The notes: generated from the sequence alone by a model not told the origin. A stretch of 64,000 nt of DNA from Archangium primigenium (GCF_016904885.1 NZ_JADWYI010000001.1:1054001-1118000); one strand, 5' to 3'; numbered from the stretch's first letter, positions 17,201 through 29,663 are shown. A program made the numbers and translations.

Positions 17201-17402
17201 GACGCCTCGCCGTATAGCGAGCGCATGTCGCGAACCCGTTCAGCCCCGGTGACAATTGATGGCGCGACGAGTCACACCCGCGTCACGTGGATCTCCCCGC
17301 GCGGACTTCACGGGTGCGCGGTGACTTCTGGAAATCCGGGGCAGGCAGACGGTCGGGGGGATGCTCCGAGGGGGGGGCCGTTCTTGGTCGGGGGGGCGAA
17401 CC

Positions 17403-21239
<3,837 letters not shown>

Positions 21240-21275
21240 GCGCGGGTTCTCCACGTGCCGTGCGACAGTGCCGGC

Positions 21276-21944
21276 ATGAGCCAGATTCGAGTGAGTGCGT
21301 TTCAGTGGGTGCCGCCGTTGGCCCAGGGCCTGGTGCGGGACCTGCGCGTGCGGTGGGCGCTGGAGGAGGCGGGGGTTCCCTACGAGGTGTGGCTGATCGG
21401 CCTGGGGGAGGAGCAGAAGAGCGAGGCCTACCGCCGCTTCCAGCCCTTCGGGCAGGTGCCCGCCTACGAGGAGGACGGGCTCGTGCTGTTCGAGTCCGGC
21501 GCCATCGTGCAGCACATCGCCGAGCGCCACGAGGTGCTCATGCCCACGGAGCCCCACGCCCGCGAGCGCACGAAGTGCTGGATCTTCGCGGCGCTCAACT
21601 CGGTGGAGCCCGCGTTCCAGGTGCTGATGTTCGTGGACGTCTTCAATGGCAACGCGGAGTGGTCGAAGCAGGCCCTGCCCGCGGCGCTCCAGTGGGCGAC
21701 GCTCCGGCTGGATGACCTGGAGGCGCACCTGAAGACGCGCGAGTACCTGGAGGACCGCTTCACCGCGGCGGATCTGCTCATGGCCTCGGTCCTGGAGATT
21801 CCGCGCCACACGGACCTGGTGGCCCAGCGGCCGGCGCTCGCGGCCTACCTGCGCCGATGCCTGGCGCGCCCCGCCTACCAGAAGGCCCTGGCGGATCAGC
21901 TCGCCGTGTTCGCCCGGAACGCGCCCCCGGCCGCGGGCGCCTAG
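21276..21944 (+). CDS. Glutathione S-transferase-like protein
   Basis: This 222-residue protein has the two-domain GST layout. The N-terminal thioredoxin-like half contains the cis-proline block FGQVPAYEEDG followed by FESGAIVQHIAERH. An all-helical C-terminal domain follows, with the FTAADLLMASVL N-capping motif. Such proteins conjugate or reduce substrates with glutathione or a similar thiol; the substrate is unknown. The start ATG at 21276 is preferred over an in-frame codon at 21255. Its end overlaps the end of the opposing SRPBCC gene by four bases. Confidence 0.85.
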   Translation: MSQIRVSAFQWVPPLAQGLVRDLRVRWALEEAGVPYEVWLIGLGEEQKSEAYRRFQPFGQVPAYEEDGLVLFESGAIVQHIAERHEVLMPTEPHARERTKCWIFAALNSVEPAFQVLMFVDVFNGNAEWSKQALPAALQWATLRLDDLEAHLKTREYLEDRFTAADLLMASVLEIPRHTDLVAQRPALAAYLRRCLARPAYQKALADQLAVFARNAPPAAGA

Positions 21945-22381
21945 AAGCAGCCCTTGCGCAGGTTGATGCCGTGCTCCAGGTACGCCTTGAGGCACATGAT
22001 CATGTGCATCCACCCGCCGCAGTTGCCGTAGGACAGCGCCAGTCCCTTGGGCGTCTCCTTCCAGCCGGACTCGGCGATGGAGACGAGCGTGGACTGGGCA
22101 TCCACGGACTCGAAGCGCATCTCCACGCGCGTCTCCGCGTTGTCCTCGCCGCCATCCCACGTGAGCAGGATGAGCGCGTTGGGGATCACCTGCCGCACCT
22201 GTACCGGGAAGGGCGGCACCGGCGGCTCGGAGAACGCCCACTGGACCGTCGTGCCCTCGACCAGCGGGCCGCTCGCCTCGGAGACGAAGTACCCGGTGAG
22301 CTTCTTGGGGTTGTAGACCCCGTCGAACACCTCGGCCACCGGCTTCTGGATCTTCACCTGCACCCGGAATTTCAGCTCCAT
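21941..22381 (-). CDS. SRPBCC/AHSA1-family protein
   Basis: This 146-residue protein has the START/Bet v1-like fold used to hold hydrophobic ligands. It is recognised by the opening VQVKIQKPVAEVFDGVYNP, the middle strand WAFSEPPVPPFPV and the final helix block (GGWMHMIMCLKAYLEHG). SRPBCC proteins paired with ArsR regulators are a common arrangement; the gene starts 42 bases from a divergent ArsR gene and shares a palindromic control region with it (22401-22430). The ArsR protein therefore very likely regulates it. No enzymatic function can be assigned. Confidence 0.85.
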   Translation of the reverse strand: MELKFRVQVKIQKPVAEVFDGVYNPKKLTGYFVSEASGPLVEGTTVQWAFSEPPVPPFPVQVRQVIPNALILLTWDGGEDNAETRVEMRFESVDAQSTLVSIAESGWKETPKGLALSYGNCGGWMHMIMCLKAYLEHGINLRKGCF

Positions 22382-22400
22382 GACGCACTCCCCTGTGGGC

Positions 22401-22430
22401 CCGACATGTTATAAATCTACAACATGTCGG
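22401..22430. promoter_or_regulatory. Palindromic operator and divergent promoter between SRPBCC and ArsR genes
   Basis: CCGACATGTT and AACATGTCGG form perfect ten-base arms around the ten bases ATAAATCTAC. TATAAAT starting at 22410 lies seven bases before the arsR ATG (22424), which itself falls in the right arm. TATAAC on the opposite strand can serve the SRPBCC gene. An ArsR dimer bound here would block both promoters. Confidence 0.6.
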
Positions 22431-22756
22431 CCGAGGAGCAACAGGACAAGGTCTTCAAGGCGCTGGCGGACCACCGGCGGCGGCGCATGTTGGACCTGCT
22501 GCGCGACGCGCCCCGGACGACGGGGGACCTGTGCGAGCTGTTCGCCGGGCTGGACCGGTGCACGGTCATGCAGCACCTGGGCGTGCTGGAGAAGGCGGAC
22601 CTGGTGATCGTCAAGCGCGAGGGCCGCACGCGCTGGAACTACCTCAACCCGCTGCCCATCCGGGAGATCCACGACCGGTGGATCTCCCGCTACGCCACGG
22701 GCGCGGTGGACCTGCTCGCGCGCCTCAAGCGGGACCTGGAGGGCAGCGGGGGCTAG
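22424..22756 (+). CDS. ArsR-family transcriptional regulator
   Basis: This 110-residue winged-helix regulator has the ArsR pattern: FKALADHRRRRMLDLL, then RTTGDLCELF, recognition helix LDRCTVMQHLGVLEKADL and wing VKREGRTRWNYLN. No metal-binding Cys cluster typical of arsenic sensors is visible, so it probably belongs to the large group of ArsR-like regulators paired with SRPBCC proteins. The start codon has no ribosome site: the preceding TATAAAT ends about seven bases before ATG, suggesting a leaderless transcript. It probably represses itself and the divergent SRPBCC gene. Confidence 0.85.
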   Translation: MSAEEQQDKVFKALADHRRRRMLDLLRDAPRTTGDLCELFAGLDRCTVMQHLGVLEKADLVIVKREGRTRWNYLNPLPIREIHDRWISRYATGAVDLLARLKRDLEGSGG

Positions 22757-25317
22757 AGCCGGGGGTCGACGGGCTCGCTCTCCAGCGCCAGCACGCCAAA
22801 GACACACGCGTGCACGTGCCGCAGGGGCTCCCGGCGCACGAAGCGCTCCAGGCCCTCCACGCCCAGGGCGAACTCCCGCAGCGCCAGGGAGCGCTTGGTG
22901 GACAGGCCCCGCTTGCGCAGGCGCTCCAGGTGCTCCGGCGTGGTGTACTCCGGCCCGTAGATGATGCGCAGGTACTCGGGGCCCCGCGACTTGATGGCGG
23001 GCTGGAGCAGGCCCTTGCGCCCGCGCGCCGTGAAGGACAGGGGCTTGACCACCACGCCCTCCCCGCCACGGCCGGTGAGCTCCTCCCACCAGCGCAGGCC
23101 CGCCTGGACCGCGTCCGCGTCCGCCAGGTCGATGACCCGGTAGGGCGTGGCGACGAGGAAGCGCGCGTCCGCGCGGCACACCTGGGCCAGGGTCTCCATG
23201 TGCCAGACATGGTCCTTGTCCACGTGGACCGCGCCCTCGGTGGCGAGCAGGTGGAAGGGCGCGAGACGCAGGTCATCGAGCGAGTGCACCGGCCAGCAGT
23301 AGCGCCGGTAGGCCTCCACGTAGAGGCCCACCTGCCGCTGCTTCTGCTCGAAGCGCGCGGCGAGCCCGCCCACGTCCAGTCCGCGCGCCCGGGCCTGACC
23401 GAGCACGTCCACGACGTCCGTCAGCGCCGCGCGCGACGCCGCGCCCACGGCGGCGTACTGGGTGCGCAGCAGTTCCTGGGCCTTGAGCGACCAGGGCATC
23501 AGCTCGGCGTCGAGGCAGGCCCAGTCCGTCTGGAAGGTCTCCCAGAAGCCCGTGGCGTCCATCGCCGCCCGGAGCCGCGCGAGGAAGGCCGCCTCCAGCG
23601 CCGCGTCCGAGAAGAAGCGCCGGCCGGTGCGGGTGTAGCAGATGCCCGTCTCGCCCGATGTCACCCCGAAGCGCGCGCGGGCCGCCTCGGCGTCGCGGCA
23701 GACGATGACCACCGCGCGCGAGCCCATGTGCTTCTCCTCGCACACCACCTGGGCCACGCCCTCCTTGCGGTAGTAGGCGAGCGCCTCGGCGGGGTGCTCG
23801 AGCAGGCCCTCGGCCGTGCTCGTCTCCGAGGGGGACATGGTGGGCGGCAGGTAGACGAGCCACCGGGGATCGATGGCGAAGCGGCTCATGGCCTCGAGCG
23901 CGGCGGTGGTGTTCTCCTCGCGCAGGGTGACGTGGCTCATCAGGCGGGTGGGGATGATGCGCTTGCCCGACACGTCCGCCAGGTCGAGCAGGTCATCGTG
24001 CTGCTGCTGCGCGCTGAGGCCGGAGGACACCGGGGCGGCGGGCACGAGCGGCCGGGTGGGCTCGCAGTACACGCGCGCGGCCGGCACGGAGACCAGCTCC
24101 CGCTCGGGGTAGCGCAGCGCCGTGAGCTTGCCGCCGTAGACACAGCCCGTGTCCACGCACAGGGTGTTGTTGAGCCACTCGGCCTCGGGCACGGCCACGT
24201 GGCCGTAGACGACCGCCGCCTTGCCCCGGTACTCCGCCGCCCAGTCGTGGCGGACGGGAATGCCGTATTCGTCCGTCTCGCCGGTGGTCTCGCCATAGAG
24301 GGCGAACTCGCGCACCTTGCCCGAGCCGCGCCCCTGCATGGACTCCTTCATGCCCGCGTGCGCGACGACGAGCCGCCCCCCGTCCAGGACGTAGTGCGAG
24401 ACGAGGTCGTCGATGAAGCTCGCCACGGCCGCGCGGAACTCGGGCGGCTCGCGCTCGAGCTGCTCCAGGGTCTGCGCGAGGCCATGGGTGGGCTTCACGT
24501 CCTTGCCGCGCAGCTTGCGCAGGAGCTTCATCTCGTGGTTGCCGGGCACGCACAGGGCGGTGCCCGCCGCCACCATGCCCATGACGAGCCGGAGCACGCC
24601 GGGGATGTCCGGGCCCCGGTCCACCAGGTCCCCGAGGAAGACGGCCTTGCGGCCCGCGGGCGGGCGCACGTCGACGCCGGGCGCGCCGTCGGCCCGGGGC
24701 TGGATGTCATAGCCGAGCTGGGTGAGCAGCCGCGTGAGCTCGTCCAGGCAACCGTGGATGTCGCCGATGATGTCGAAGGGGCCGGTGTCGTGCTTGAGGT
24801 TGCTCCACAGCGGCTGCCGCTCGAAGTGGGCGGATTCAATCTGCTCGGGCTTGAGCACGTGGATGTGGCGGAAGCCCTCGCGCTCGAGGCCCCGGAGCGA
24901 GCGGTGCATCTGCTGGAGCTGGGTGCGCACGACATGCGCGCCCATGCTCCGCCCGGTGCGCAGTCGGTTGCGCTCCTGGCAGACCTTCTCCGGCACGTCG
25001 AGCACCACCGCCACGGGGAGCACGTGGTACTGCCGGGCGAGCTCCACCAGCATCTTGCGCGACTCGGGCTGCACGTTGGTGGCGTCGATGACGGTCAGCC
25101 GGCCTCGGGAGAGCCGCTTGGCGGCCACGAAGCGCAGGGCCTCGAAGGCATCCCCCGTGGCGTCCTGGTTCGTCTCGTCGTCCGAGACGATGCCCCGGTA
25201 CGCATCCGAGGACAGCACCTCCGTGGGCTGGAAGTGCTCGCGCGCGAAGCTCGACTTGCCCGAGCCCGAGGGGCCGATGAGCACGACGAGCGCCAGTTCG
25301 GGAATCGTGGTCTTCAT
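22753..25317 (-). CDS. pnkp: Polynucleotide kinase-phosphatase-ligase Pnkp (RNA repair)
   Basis: This 854-residue three-domain enzyme repairs RNA cut by ribotoxins. An N-terminal kinase with Walker A GPSGSGKSS (about residues 15-23) phosphorylates 5' ends. The central calcineurin-like phosphatase (DIIGDIHGC, FLGDLVDRGPD, VPGNHEMK, AHAGMKE) removes 2',3'-cyclic phosphate. A C-terminal nucleotidyltransferase/ligase has the lysine in EEKHMGSR near residue 527 and the motif GEGVVVKP. All catalytic blocks are intact. The gene starts inside the stop of hen1 (ATGA overlap), the known pairing in which Hen1 methylates the 3' end before sealing. It ends overlapping the opposing ArsR gene. Confidence 0.93.
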   Translation of the reverse strand: MKTTIPELALVVLIGPSGSGKSSFAREHFQPTEVLSSDAYRGIVSDDETNQDATGDAFEALRFVAAKRLSRGRLTVIDATNVQPESRKMLVELARQYHVLPVAVVLDVPEKVCQERNRLRTGRSMGAHVVRTQLQQMHRSLRGLEREGFRHIHVLKPEQIESAHFERQPLWSNLKHDTGPFDIIGDIHGCLDELTRLLTQLGYDIQPRADGAPGVDVRPPAGRKAVFLGDLVDRGPDIPGVLRLVMGMVAAGTALCVPGNHEMKLLRKLRGKDVKPTHGLAQTLEQLEREPPEFRAAVASFIDDLVSHYVLDGGRLVVAHAGMKESMQGRGSGKVREFALYGETTGETDEYGIPVRHDWAAEYRGKAAVVYGHVAVPEAEWLNNTLCVDTGCVYGGKLTALRYPERELVSVPAARVYCEPTRPLVPAAPVSSGLSAQQQHDDLLDLADVSGKRIIPTRLMSHVTLREENTTAALEAMSRFAIDPRWLVYLPPTMSPSETSTAEGLLEHPAEALAYYRKEGVAQVVCEEKHMGSRAVVIVCRDAEAARARFGVTSGETGICYTRTGRRFFSDAALEAAFLARLRAAMDATGFWETFQTDWACLDAELMPWSLKAQELLRTQYAAVGAASRAALTDVVDVLGQARARGLDVGGLAARFEQKQRQVGLYVEAYRRYCWPVHSLDDLRLAPFHLLATEGAVHVDKDHVWHMETLAQVCRADARFLVATPYRVIDLADADAVQAGLRWWEELTGRGGEGVVVKPLSFTARGRKGLLQPAIKSRGPEYLRIIYGPEYTTPEHLERLRKRGLSTKRSLALREFALGVEGLERFVRREPLRHVHACVFGVLALESEPVDPRL

Positions 25318-26720
25318 CGGGAGAACACCGCCATCTGGGTGGGCGCGCCCACCGTGTCATCGACCGGGCCGACGGGCGCGAAGCGCACCGCGTAGCCGAA
25401 GCGCTCGGCGAGCGCCCCAGCCCAGGCCTCGAACTCGGGCCGGGTCCACTCGAAGCGGTGGTCCGCGTGCCGGAACTTGCCCTCGGGCAGGGACTCGAAG
25501 CGCACGTTGTACTCGGCGTTGGGCGTGGTCAGCACCACGCGCTCGGGCCGGGCGAACTCGAACAGCACGCGCTCGAAGGCCGCGAGCCGGGGGGGATCCA
25601 GGTGCTCCACCACCTCGATGACGGTGGCGGCCTGGTAGCCGGCCAGCCGCCGGTCCCGGTACATGAGCGAGCCGTGGATGAGCTGGATGCGCTTGCGCTG
25701 CAGCTCCGACATCCGGTCCAGGTGGAGCCGCTCCGTGGCCAGCTCCAGCGAGCGCCAGGAGACGTCCATGCCGAGGATGTCCGTGAAGCGCCGCTCCTTG
25801 AGCAGCTCCCGGAGCAGCTTGCCCTCGCCGCAGCCCAGGTCCACCACGCGCGAGACGCCCTCGGCCTGGAGCACGTCCACTACGGCGCGCAGGCGCTGAT
25901 CGTTGAGGCTGAGCTTCGCCTCGAGCGAGGCCTCCTGCTCGGTGCGCACGCGCTCGCGCTCCTGCTCCTCGGTGGAGGAGTGGCCCTCGCCGATGAGCTG
26001 CTCCAGGGCCTCGCGCGCGAGGCTCTTCTGGTGGCGCAGGTAGCGGCGGGTGATGAACTCGCGCTCGGGGTGGGCCGCGAGCCAGCCCTCGCCATGGCGC
26101 AGGAGCTTCTCCACCTCGTCGTCGCTCACCCAGTAGTGCTTGTCGTCGTCGAACACGGGGATGAGGACGTAGAGGTGGGTGAGCAGCTCGCTCACGCGCG
26201 TGTGGGCCTCGAGCGTCACGGTGAAGTAGCGGCTCGGGCCCCACTCGGGCACGGTCTCGTCGAGGACGTGGGGGGTGACGGAGACCTGGTAGCCGAGCGG
26301 CTCCAGGAGTCGGCGCAGGAAGGCCTCGCCGCCGCGGCAGGGGAGCACGGACAGGCGGGCCACGAGGGGCAGGGCTTGTTGGGCCAGCGCGGGCCGCTCC
26401 TGGCTGCGGCCGGCGAGCGCCGCGTTGAACAGGCGCGAGAGGGCCACGCTCATGAAGGACGAGGCCACGTAGGGCCGGTCATTGACGTACTGCTCCAGCG
26501 CGCCGCCCTCACCCGAGGGACCCTTGCGATCGCGCACGAGCGCGACGGGATCGACATCGAGGAGGAGCGCGGCGGTGCACCGCTCGGCGGTGGCCTCCGG
26601 GTAGAAGACGTGGGCCTGGCCGAAGGACAGCTCGAAGGACTGGGCCCGGGCGGGGTTCTTGTGCAGCAGGTAGCCCAGGTCCGTGGCGGGCACGTGGGTG
26701 GTGGTGACGGTGAGGAGCAG
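25314..26720 (-). CDS. hen1: 3'-terminal RNA ribose 2'-O-methyltransferase Hen1, probable CTG start
   Basis: This 468-residue protein has an N-terminal region that stimulates the ligase partner and a C-terminal SAM-dependent methyltransferase. Motif VVDLGCGEGKLL binds SAM; EVVEHLDPP with a later HRFEWT segment supplies the metal-binding Glu and His residues typical of Hen1. The 3'-terminal ribose 2'-OH methylation marks repaired ends against further damage. The family usually begins LLT[IV]TTTH, and this sequence is encoded from a CTG at 26720 that has GGAGG five bases upstream, so a rare CTG start is likely. The next downstream candidate is a GTG at 26693, which would delete the conserved opening. 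Confidence 0.85.
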   Translation of the reverse strand: MLLTVTTTHVPATDLGYLLHKNPARAQSFELSFGQAHVFYPEATAERCTAALLLDVDPVALVRDRKGPSGEGGALEQYVNDRPYVASSFMSVALSRLFNAALAGRSQERPALAQQALPLVARLSVLPCRGGEAFLRRLLEPLGYQVSVTPHVLDETVPEWGPSRYFTVTLEAHTRVSELLTHLYVLIPVFDDDKHYWVSDDEVEKLLRHGEGWLAAHPEREFITRRYLRHQKSLAREALEQLIGEGHSSTEEQERERVRTEQEASLEAKLSLNDQRLRAVVDVLQAEGVSRVVDLGCGEGKLLRELLKERRFTDILGMDVSWRSLELATERLHLDRMSELQRKRIQLIHGSLMYRDRRLAGYQAATVIEVVEHLDPPRLAAFERVLFEFARPERVVLTTPNAEYNVRFESLPEGKFRHADHRFEWTRPEFEAWAGALAERFGYAVRFAPVGPVDDTVGAPTQMAVFSR

Positions 26721-26820
26721 GGCATCCTCCAGGCGCGAGGTGATGGCGCGCCAGACGCCAGCGCCAGGCGGCGCCTGACATCACGCGTCGGCGGCGTCCT
26801 GCCCTTCATGAGCCGCGCCG

Positions 26821-27723
26821 TCAGAGCCCCGCCCACAAGTGCGTGCGCACCCGGAGCGTTTCCGGATCATCGTCGAGCAGCGCCACGAGCCGGCCGCGCT
26901 GCACGGCGAGCACGGGGCCCTCGGGGTCGGGGTAGCCCTCGGGGGGAGACCAGGGCGCGGGGCGCACGTCACCCCTCGGGATGCCGCGCCCGTGCTTGAG
27001 GTGGTTCACCTCGTCCCCGGCGATGGCGCGCGTCGGGCACCAGGGCAGCACCGCCGGGCCGTGCACGCCCACGCGCTCGCCCGTGGGGCCGGGATCCGCC
27101 CAGGGGCCAATGGACGTGCGGTGCAGGCGGGACAGGTGCGCGCCACAGCCGAGCGCCCGGCCAAGCTCCCGCGCGAGCGCGCGCACGTAGTAGCCGCCCC
27201 GGCACACCAGGCGCAGGCGGCTCGTGCGGGGCAGATCGTGCGCGAGCCAGCGGGCCTCGTGCAGGTAGACGCGCGAGGGCGGCAGCACCACTGTCTCGCC
27301 CCGGTGGGCCTTCTTGTACGCGGGCTCGCCGCCGAGCTTCTTCGCGCTGGTGGCGGGGGGCACCTGGTCCGTCCATCCGAGAAAAGGCGGGAGCGCCGCG
27401 TCGAGCGCCGGGGCCGTCAGGTGCGAGGCGTCGCCCGTGTGCACCGCCTGGCCGAGCCCGTCCCCGGTGTCCGTCTCCACGCCCCAGACGACCTCGGCCT
27501 CGTACGTCTTGGGTGCGGAGTGCAACCAGTCCATCAGCTGCGTGGCCGGGCCGGCGAGCATGAGGAGCAGGCCCTCGGCGAAGGGGTCCAGGGTGCCCCC
27601 GTGGCACACGGGCAGCTGCTTGCGCGTGAGCCCCGCGGCCTCCACCTCGCGCATGAAGGCGTGCACCCGGGTGAAGCTCGTGACGCCCACGGGTTTATGG
27701 TCCAGGTAGATGCCGGCCTTCAT
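26821..27723 (-). CDS. truB: TruB-family tRNA pseudouridine synthase
   Basis: This 300-residue protein has the pseudouridine synthase core of TruB. The opening is YLDHKPVGVTSF, the catalytic block HGGTLDPFAEGLL contains Asp46, and the later GGYYVRALARELG block is the TruB signature. TruB makes pseudouridine 55 in the T-loop of tRNA. It is encoded upstream of hen1 and pnkp on the same strand with a 100-base gap, and 149 bases from tRNA-Gln on the other strand. In many genomes truB lies with infB and rbfA instead, so this may be a second, specialised copy. Whether it is cotranscribed with hen1 is unknown. Confidence 0.85.
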   Translation of the reverse strand: MKAGIYLDHKPVGVTSFTRVHAFMREVEAAGLTRKQLPVCHGGTLDPFAEGLLLMLAGPATQLMDWLHSAPKTYEAEVVWGVETDTGDGLGQAVHTGDASHLTAPALDAALPPFLGWTDQVPPATSAKKLGGEPAYKKAHRGETVVLPPSRVYLHEARWLAHDLPRTSRLRLVCRGGYYVRALARELGRALGCGAHLSRLHRTSIGPWADPGPTGERVGVHGPAVLPWCPTRAIAGDEVNHLKHGRGIPRGDVRPAPWSPPEGYPDPEGPVLAVQRGRLVALLDDDPETLRVRTHLWAGL

Positions 27724-27827
27724 GGCTCCTCGTCGCGCGAGCCCAGGAGGACGTCTCGGGGCGGGCGCACTCTTTCCTACCTGGGAGCACCCCTCGCTGT
27801 CTTCCAGGCGACCTCTGTCGAGAAAAG

Positions 27828-27856
27828 TTTCCGCTCCACGCGATATGTCCTACAAT
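27828..27856 (+). promoter_or_regulatory. Promoter of tRNA-Gln
   Basis: A good -10 box TACAAT lies at 27851-27856, 16 bases before the tRNA. TTTCCG at 27828-27833, 17 bases upstream of it, is a weak -35 candidate. Confidence 0.5.
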
Positions 27857-27872
27857 CTTTCAGCGGTCTTGC

Positions 27873-27943
27873 TGGGGCGTCGTCTAATGGCAGGACGTCA
27901 GACTTTGAATCTGATTATCAAGGTTCGAATCCTTGCGCCCCAG
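27873..27943 (+). tRNA. tRNA-Gln (anticodon TTG)
   Basis: The sequence folds as a cloverleaf: acceptor TGGGGCG paired with CGCCCCA and discriminator G, D arm with GTC/GAC stem, anticodon stem TCAGA/TCTGA with loop CTTTGAA, and T arm CAAGG-TTCGAAT-CCTTG. The anticodon TTG at 27905-27907 and the U1-A72 pair followed by G73 are features of tRNA-Gln. CCA is not encoded. It is unaccompanied by other tRNAs and lies next to the TruB, Hen1 and Pnkp RNA-processing genes. Many mobile elements integrate at tRNA genes, but no integrase or attachment repeat is seen here. Confidence 0.95.
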
Positions 27944-28010
27944 TCACCTCTCTTTCCCCTCCGGGTAGCGCACCCACGGGCGCCGCCGGGATGATCAGGA
28001 CGGTGCGCCG

Positions 28011-28544
28011 ATGCCGATGCCGCAGAAGGTCCTCCTGCTGGTCTCGGTGGGCAGTCCTCCCCCGGTGTTGTTGCGAGAGCTGGAGGACCCCATCGCGTTG
28101 CAGTTGGGGCTGAAGAGCACGGTGGGAAAAGTGGCCCTGTCCACGCCCACCTACGCGTTCAACAAGGACCGGGGCCAGTACCACTGCAACGCCATCCTCC
28201 GGCGGCTGGCCACGCTGATGGAGCCCGCGCACTCCATGGTGCTGGGCGTCACGGACGTGGACCTGTTCGTGCCGGACTCGCCCTTCGTGCTGGGGGAGGC
28301 GGACCGTGAGTCGCGCAGCGCCATCCTGAGCCTCGCGCGGCTGCGGCAGGGGGCCGAGGGCGAGCAGCTCAAGCGGCGGCTCCAGGTGGAGGCCGTGCAC
28401 CTGGCGGCGCACCTGACGGGCCTGTCCTACTGCGAGGACGCCCGGTGTGTGATGTTCTTCGCCCAGTCGCCCCAGGACTGTGACCGCAAGAACATCTCGC
28501 TGTGCAACCTGTGCCGCAACGAGATGAACAAGCTCAACCGCTAG
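28011..28544 (+). CDS. Archaemetzincin-like protein lacking the protease active site
   Basis: This 177-residue protein matches archaemetzincin (family M54) in length and in the cysteine-rich C-terminal zinc site: C141, C146, C165 and C168 in the pattern C-x4-CVM ... C-x2-C. The normal catalytic block HExxHxxGxxH reads HLAAHLTGLSY (residues 130-140). The catalytic Glu is Leu131 and the third metal-binding His is Tyr140, so protease activity is not expected. It probably has a structural or binding role, perhaps using the second zinc site. An ATG at 28017 is an alternative start. Confidence 0.8.
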   Translation: MPMPQKVLLLVSVGSPPPVLLRELEDPIALQLGLKSTVGKVALSTPTYAFNKDRGQYHCNAILRRLATLMEPAHSMVLGVTDVDLFVPDSPFVLGEADRESRSAILSLARLRQGAEGEQLKRRLQVEAVHLAAHLTGLSYCEDARCVMFFAQSPQDCDRKNISLCNLCRNEMNKLNR

Positions 28545-28666
28545 GGGCCGCCGTGTGCCGGGCCCGGGCCCGTGTTTGAATGCCGCCCGCGCGGGGACGT
28601 CGCTCCCCGCGAGGAGCGTCCCTCCAAGGGCGCTCCCTGGGCCGGAAGACACGGGAGCACGAGCGA

Positions 28667-29644
28667 ATGAAGGCGTTTCGGCGGATGATCGGACTGGCGG
28701 TGGTCGCGGGGCTGGCGGCGGGCTGTGAGTCGCTGGATGGGTTCGACCTGGACAACGGCGGTGGCGGTGGAGGCGGTGGGGCCTTCAGTCAGGGCTTCGT
28801 CTTCGTGCGCGCGCGCGACGTGCTGGCGGTGGACGAGAAGGGCGACCCCAACGCGCCCCTGCGGCTGACGACCCAGGGCAACGCGTACGAGCCCACCGTG
28901 GCCCCCAACGGGCGCAGCGTGGCGTACGTGTACCGGGACCGCGCGCGCGGGGTCGTGGAGCTGCGCTCGGTGCCCACCACCGGCCAGGGCCAGACCTCCA
29001 CGGTGTTCGCGCTCACGCAGAGCACCTGCCCGGGCTGCACGGACATCCGCTATCCCACCTTCAACCCCGGCAGCACCCAGCTCGTCTTCACCGTGGCGCA
29101 GGGCGGCAGCTCCTCCCTGGCCCGGGTGGACGCGGATGGCCGCGGCTTCGTGCGCTTCAACAACGGCAACATCGGCATCAACTCGCACGGCGCCGCGTCC
29201 TTCCTGCCCAACGGGCAGTCGGTGCTGTCCGCGGGCGGGGCGAGCCTCAACCTGCACAACCAGCTGGTGCTCACGGACATGACGAGCGGCCTGGCGCAGG
29301 TCTACAGCTTCAACCTGGGCAACGAGGCGCAGAGCGTGGTCAACCGCGTGGCCGTGTCGCCGGATGGCGCGCAGGTGGCCTTCGACGGGCAGACGAGCAG
29401 CGGCACCAGCGCCATCTTCGTGGCGGCGCTCGGGCAGACGCTCGGCCGGGTGACGCAGCTCACCCGCCACCCCGGGGAGAGCGGCGTGTCGGACTCCTGG
29501 CCGAGCTGGCGCGGCAGCACCGAGGTGGGCTTCCTGTCCAACGCGGGCGGCAACGACAACATCTACCGCATCAGCATCGCCACCACCGGCACGGGCACGC
29601 TCGTCGTCCCCAGCGCGCTCGAGCCGTCCTACGGCGGCCGCTGA
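28667..29644 (+). CDS. Lipoprotein with TolB-like beta-propeller repeats
   Basis: This 325-residue predicted lipoprotein has a signal peptide ending in lipobox AAGC, then a polyglycine linker near residues 33-40, then PD40-type propeller blades (YEPTVAPNGRSVAYVY, RYPTFNPGSTQLVFTV, VAVSPDGAQVAFDG, DSWPSWRGSTEVGFLSN). It resembles TolB-like propellers that bind other envelope proteins. The ATG at 28667 begins at the signal peptide. A strong hairpin lies just after the stop, separating it from the convergent oxidoreductase gene. Confidence 0.8.
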   Translation: MKAFRRMIGLAVVAGLAAGCESLDGFDLDNGGGGGGGGAFSQGFVFVRARDVLAVDEKGDPNAPLRLTTQGNAYEPTVAPNGRSVAYVYRDRARGVVELRSVPTTGQGQTSTVFALTQSTCPGCTDIRYPTFNPGSTQLVFTVAQGGSSSLARVDADGRGFVRFNNGNIGINSHGAASFLPNGQSVLSAGGASLNLHNQLVLTDMTSGLAQVYSFNLGNEAQSVVNRVAVSPDGAQVAFDGQTSSGTSAIFVAALGQTLGRVTQLTRHPGESGVSDSWPSWRGSTEVGFLSNAGGNDNIYRISIATTGTGTLVVPSALEPSYGGR

Positions 29645-29663
29645 GGCGCGCCCTCCAGACGTG

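Noticed and set aside
27873-28010. Integration site or genomic island boundary at tRNA-Gln
   Set aside because: No integrase gene and no repeat of the tRNA end was seen in the window.
28590-28611. Hairpin CGCGGGGA/TCCCCGCG before the propeller lipoprotein gene
   Set aside because: There is no T run and GC-rich chance hairpins are common; it could be a weak terminator for the gene ending at 28544 but is not supported enough to list.
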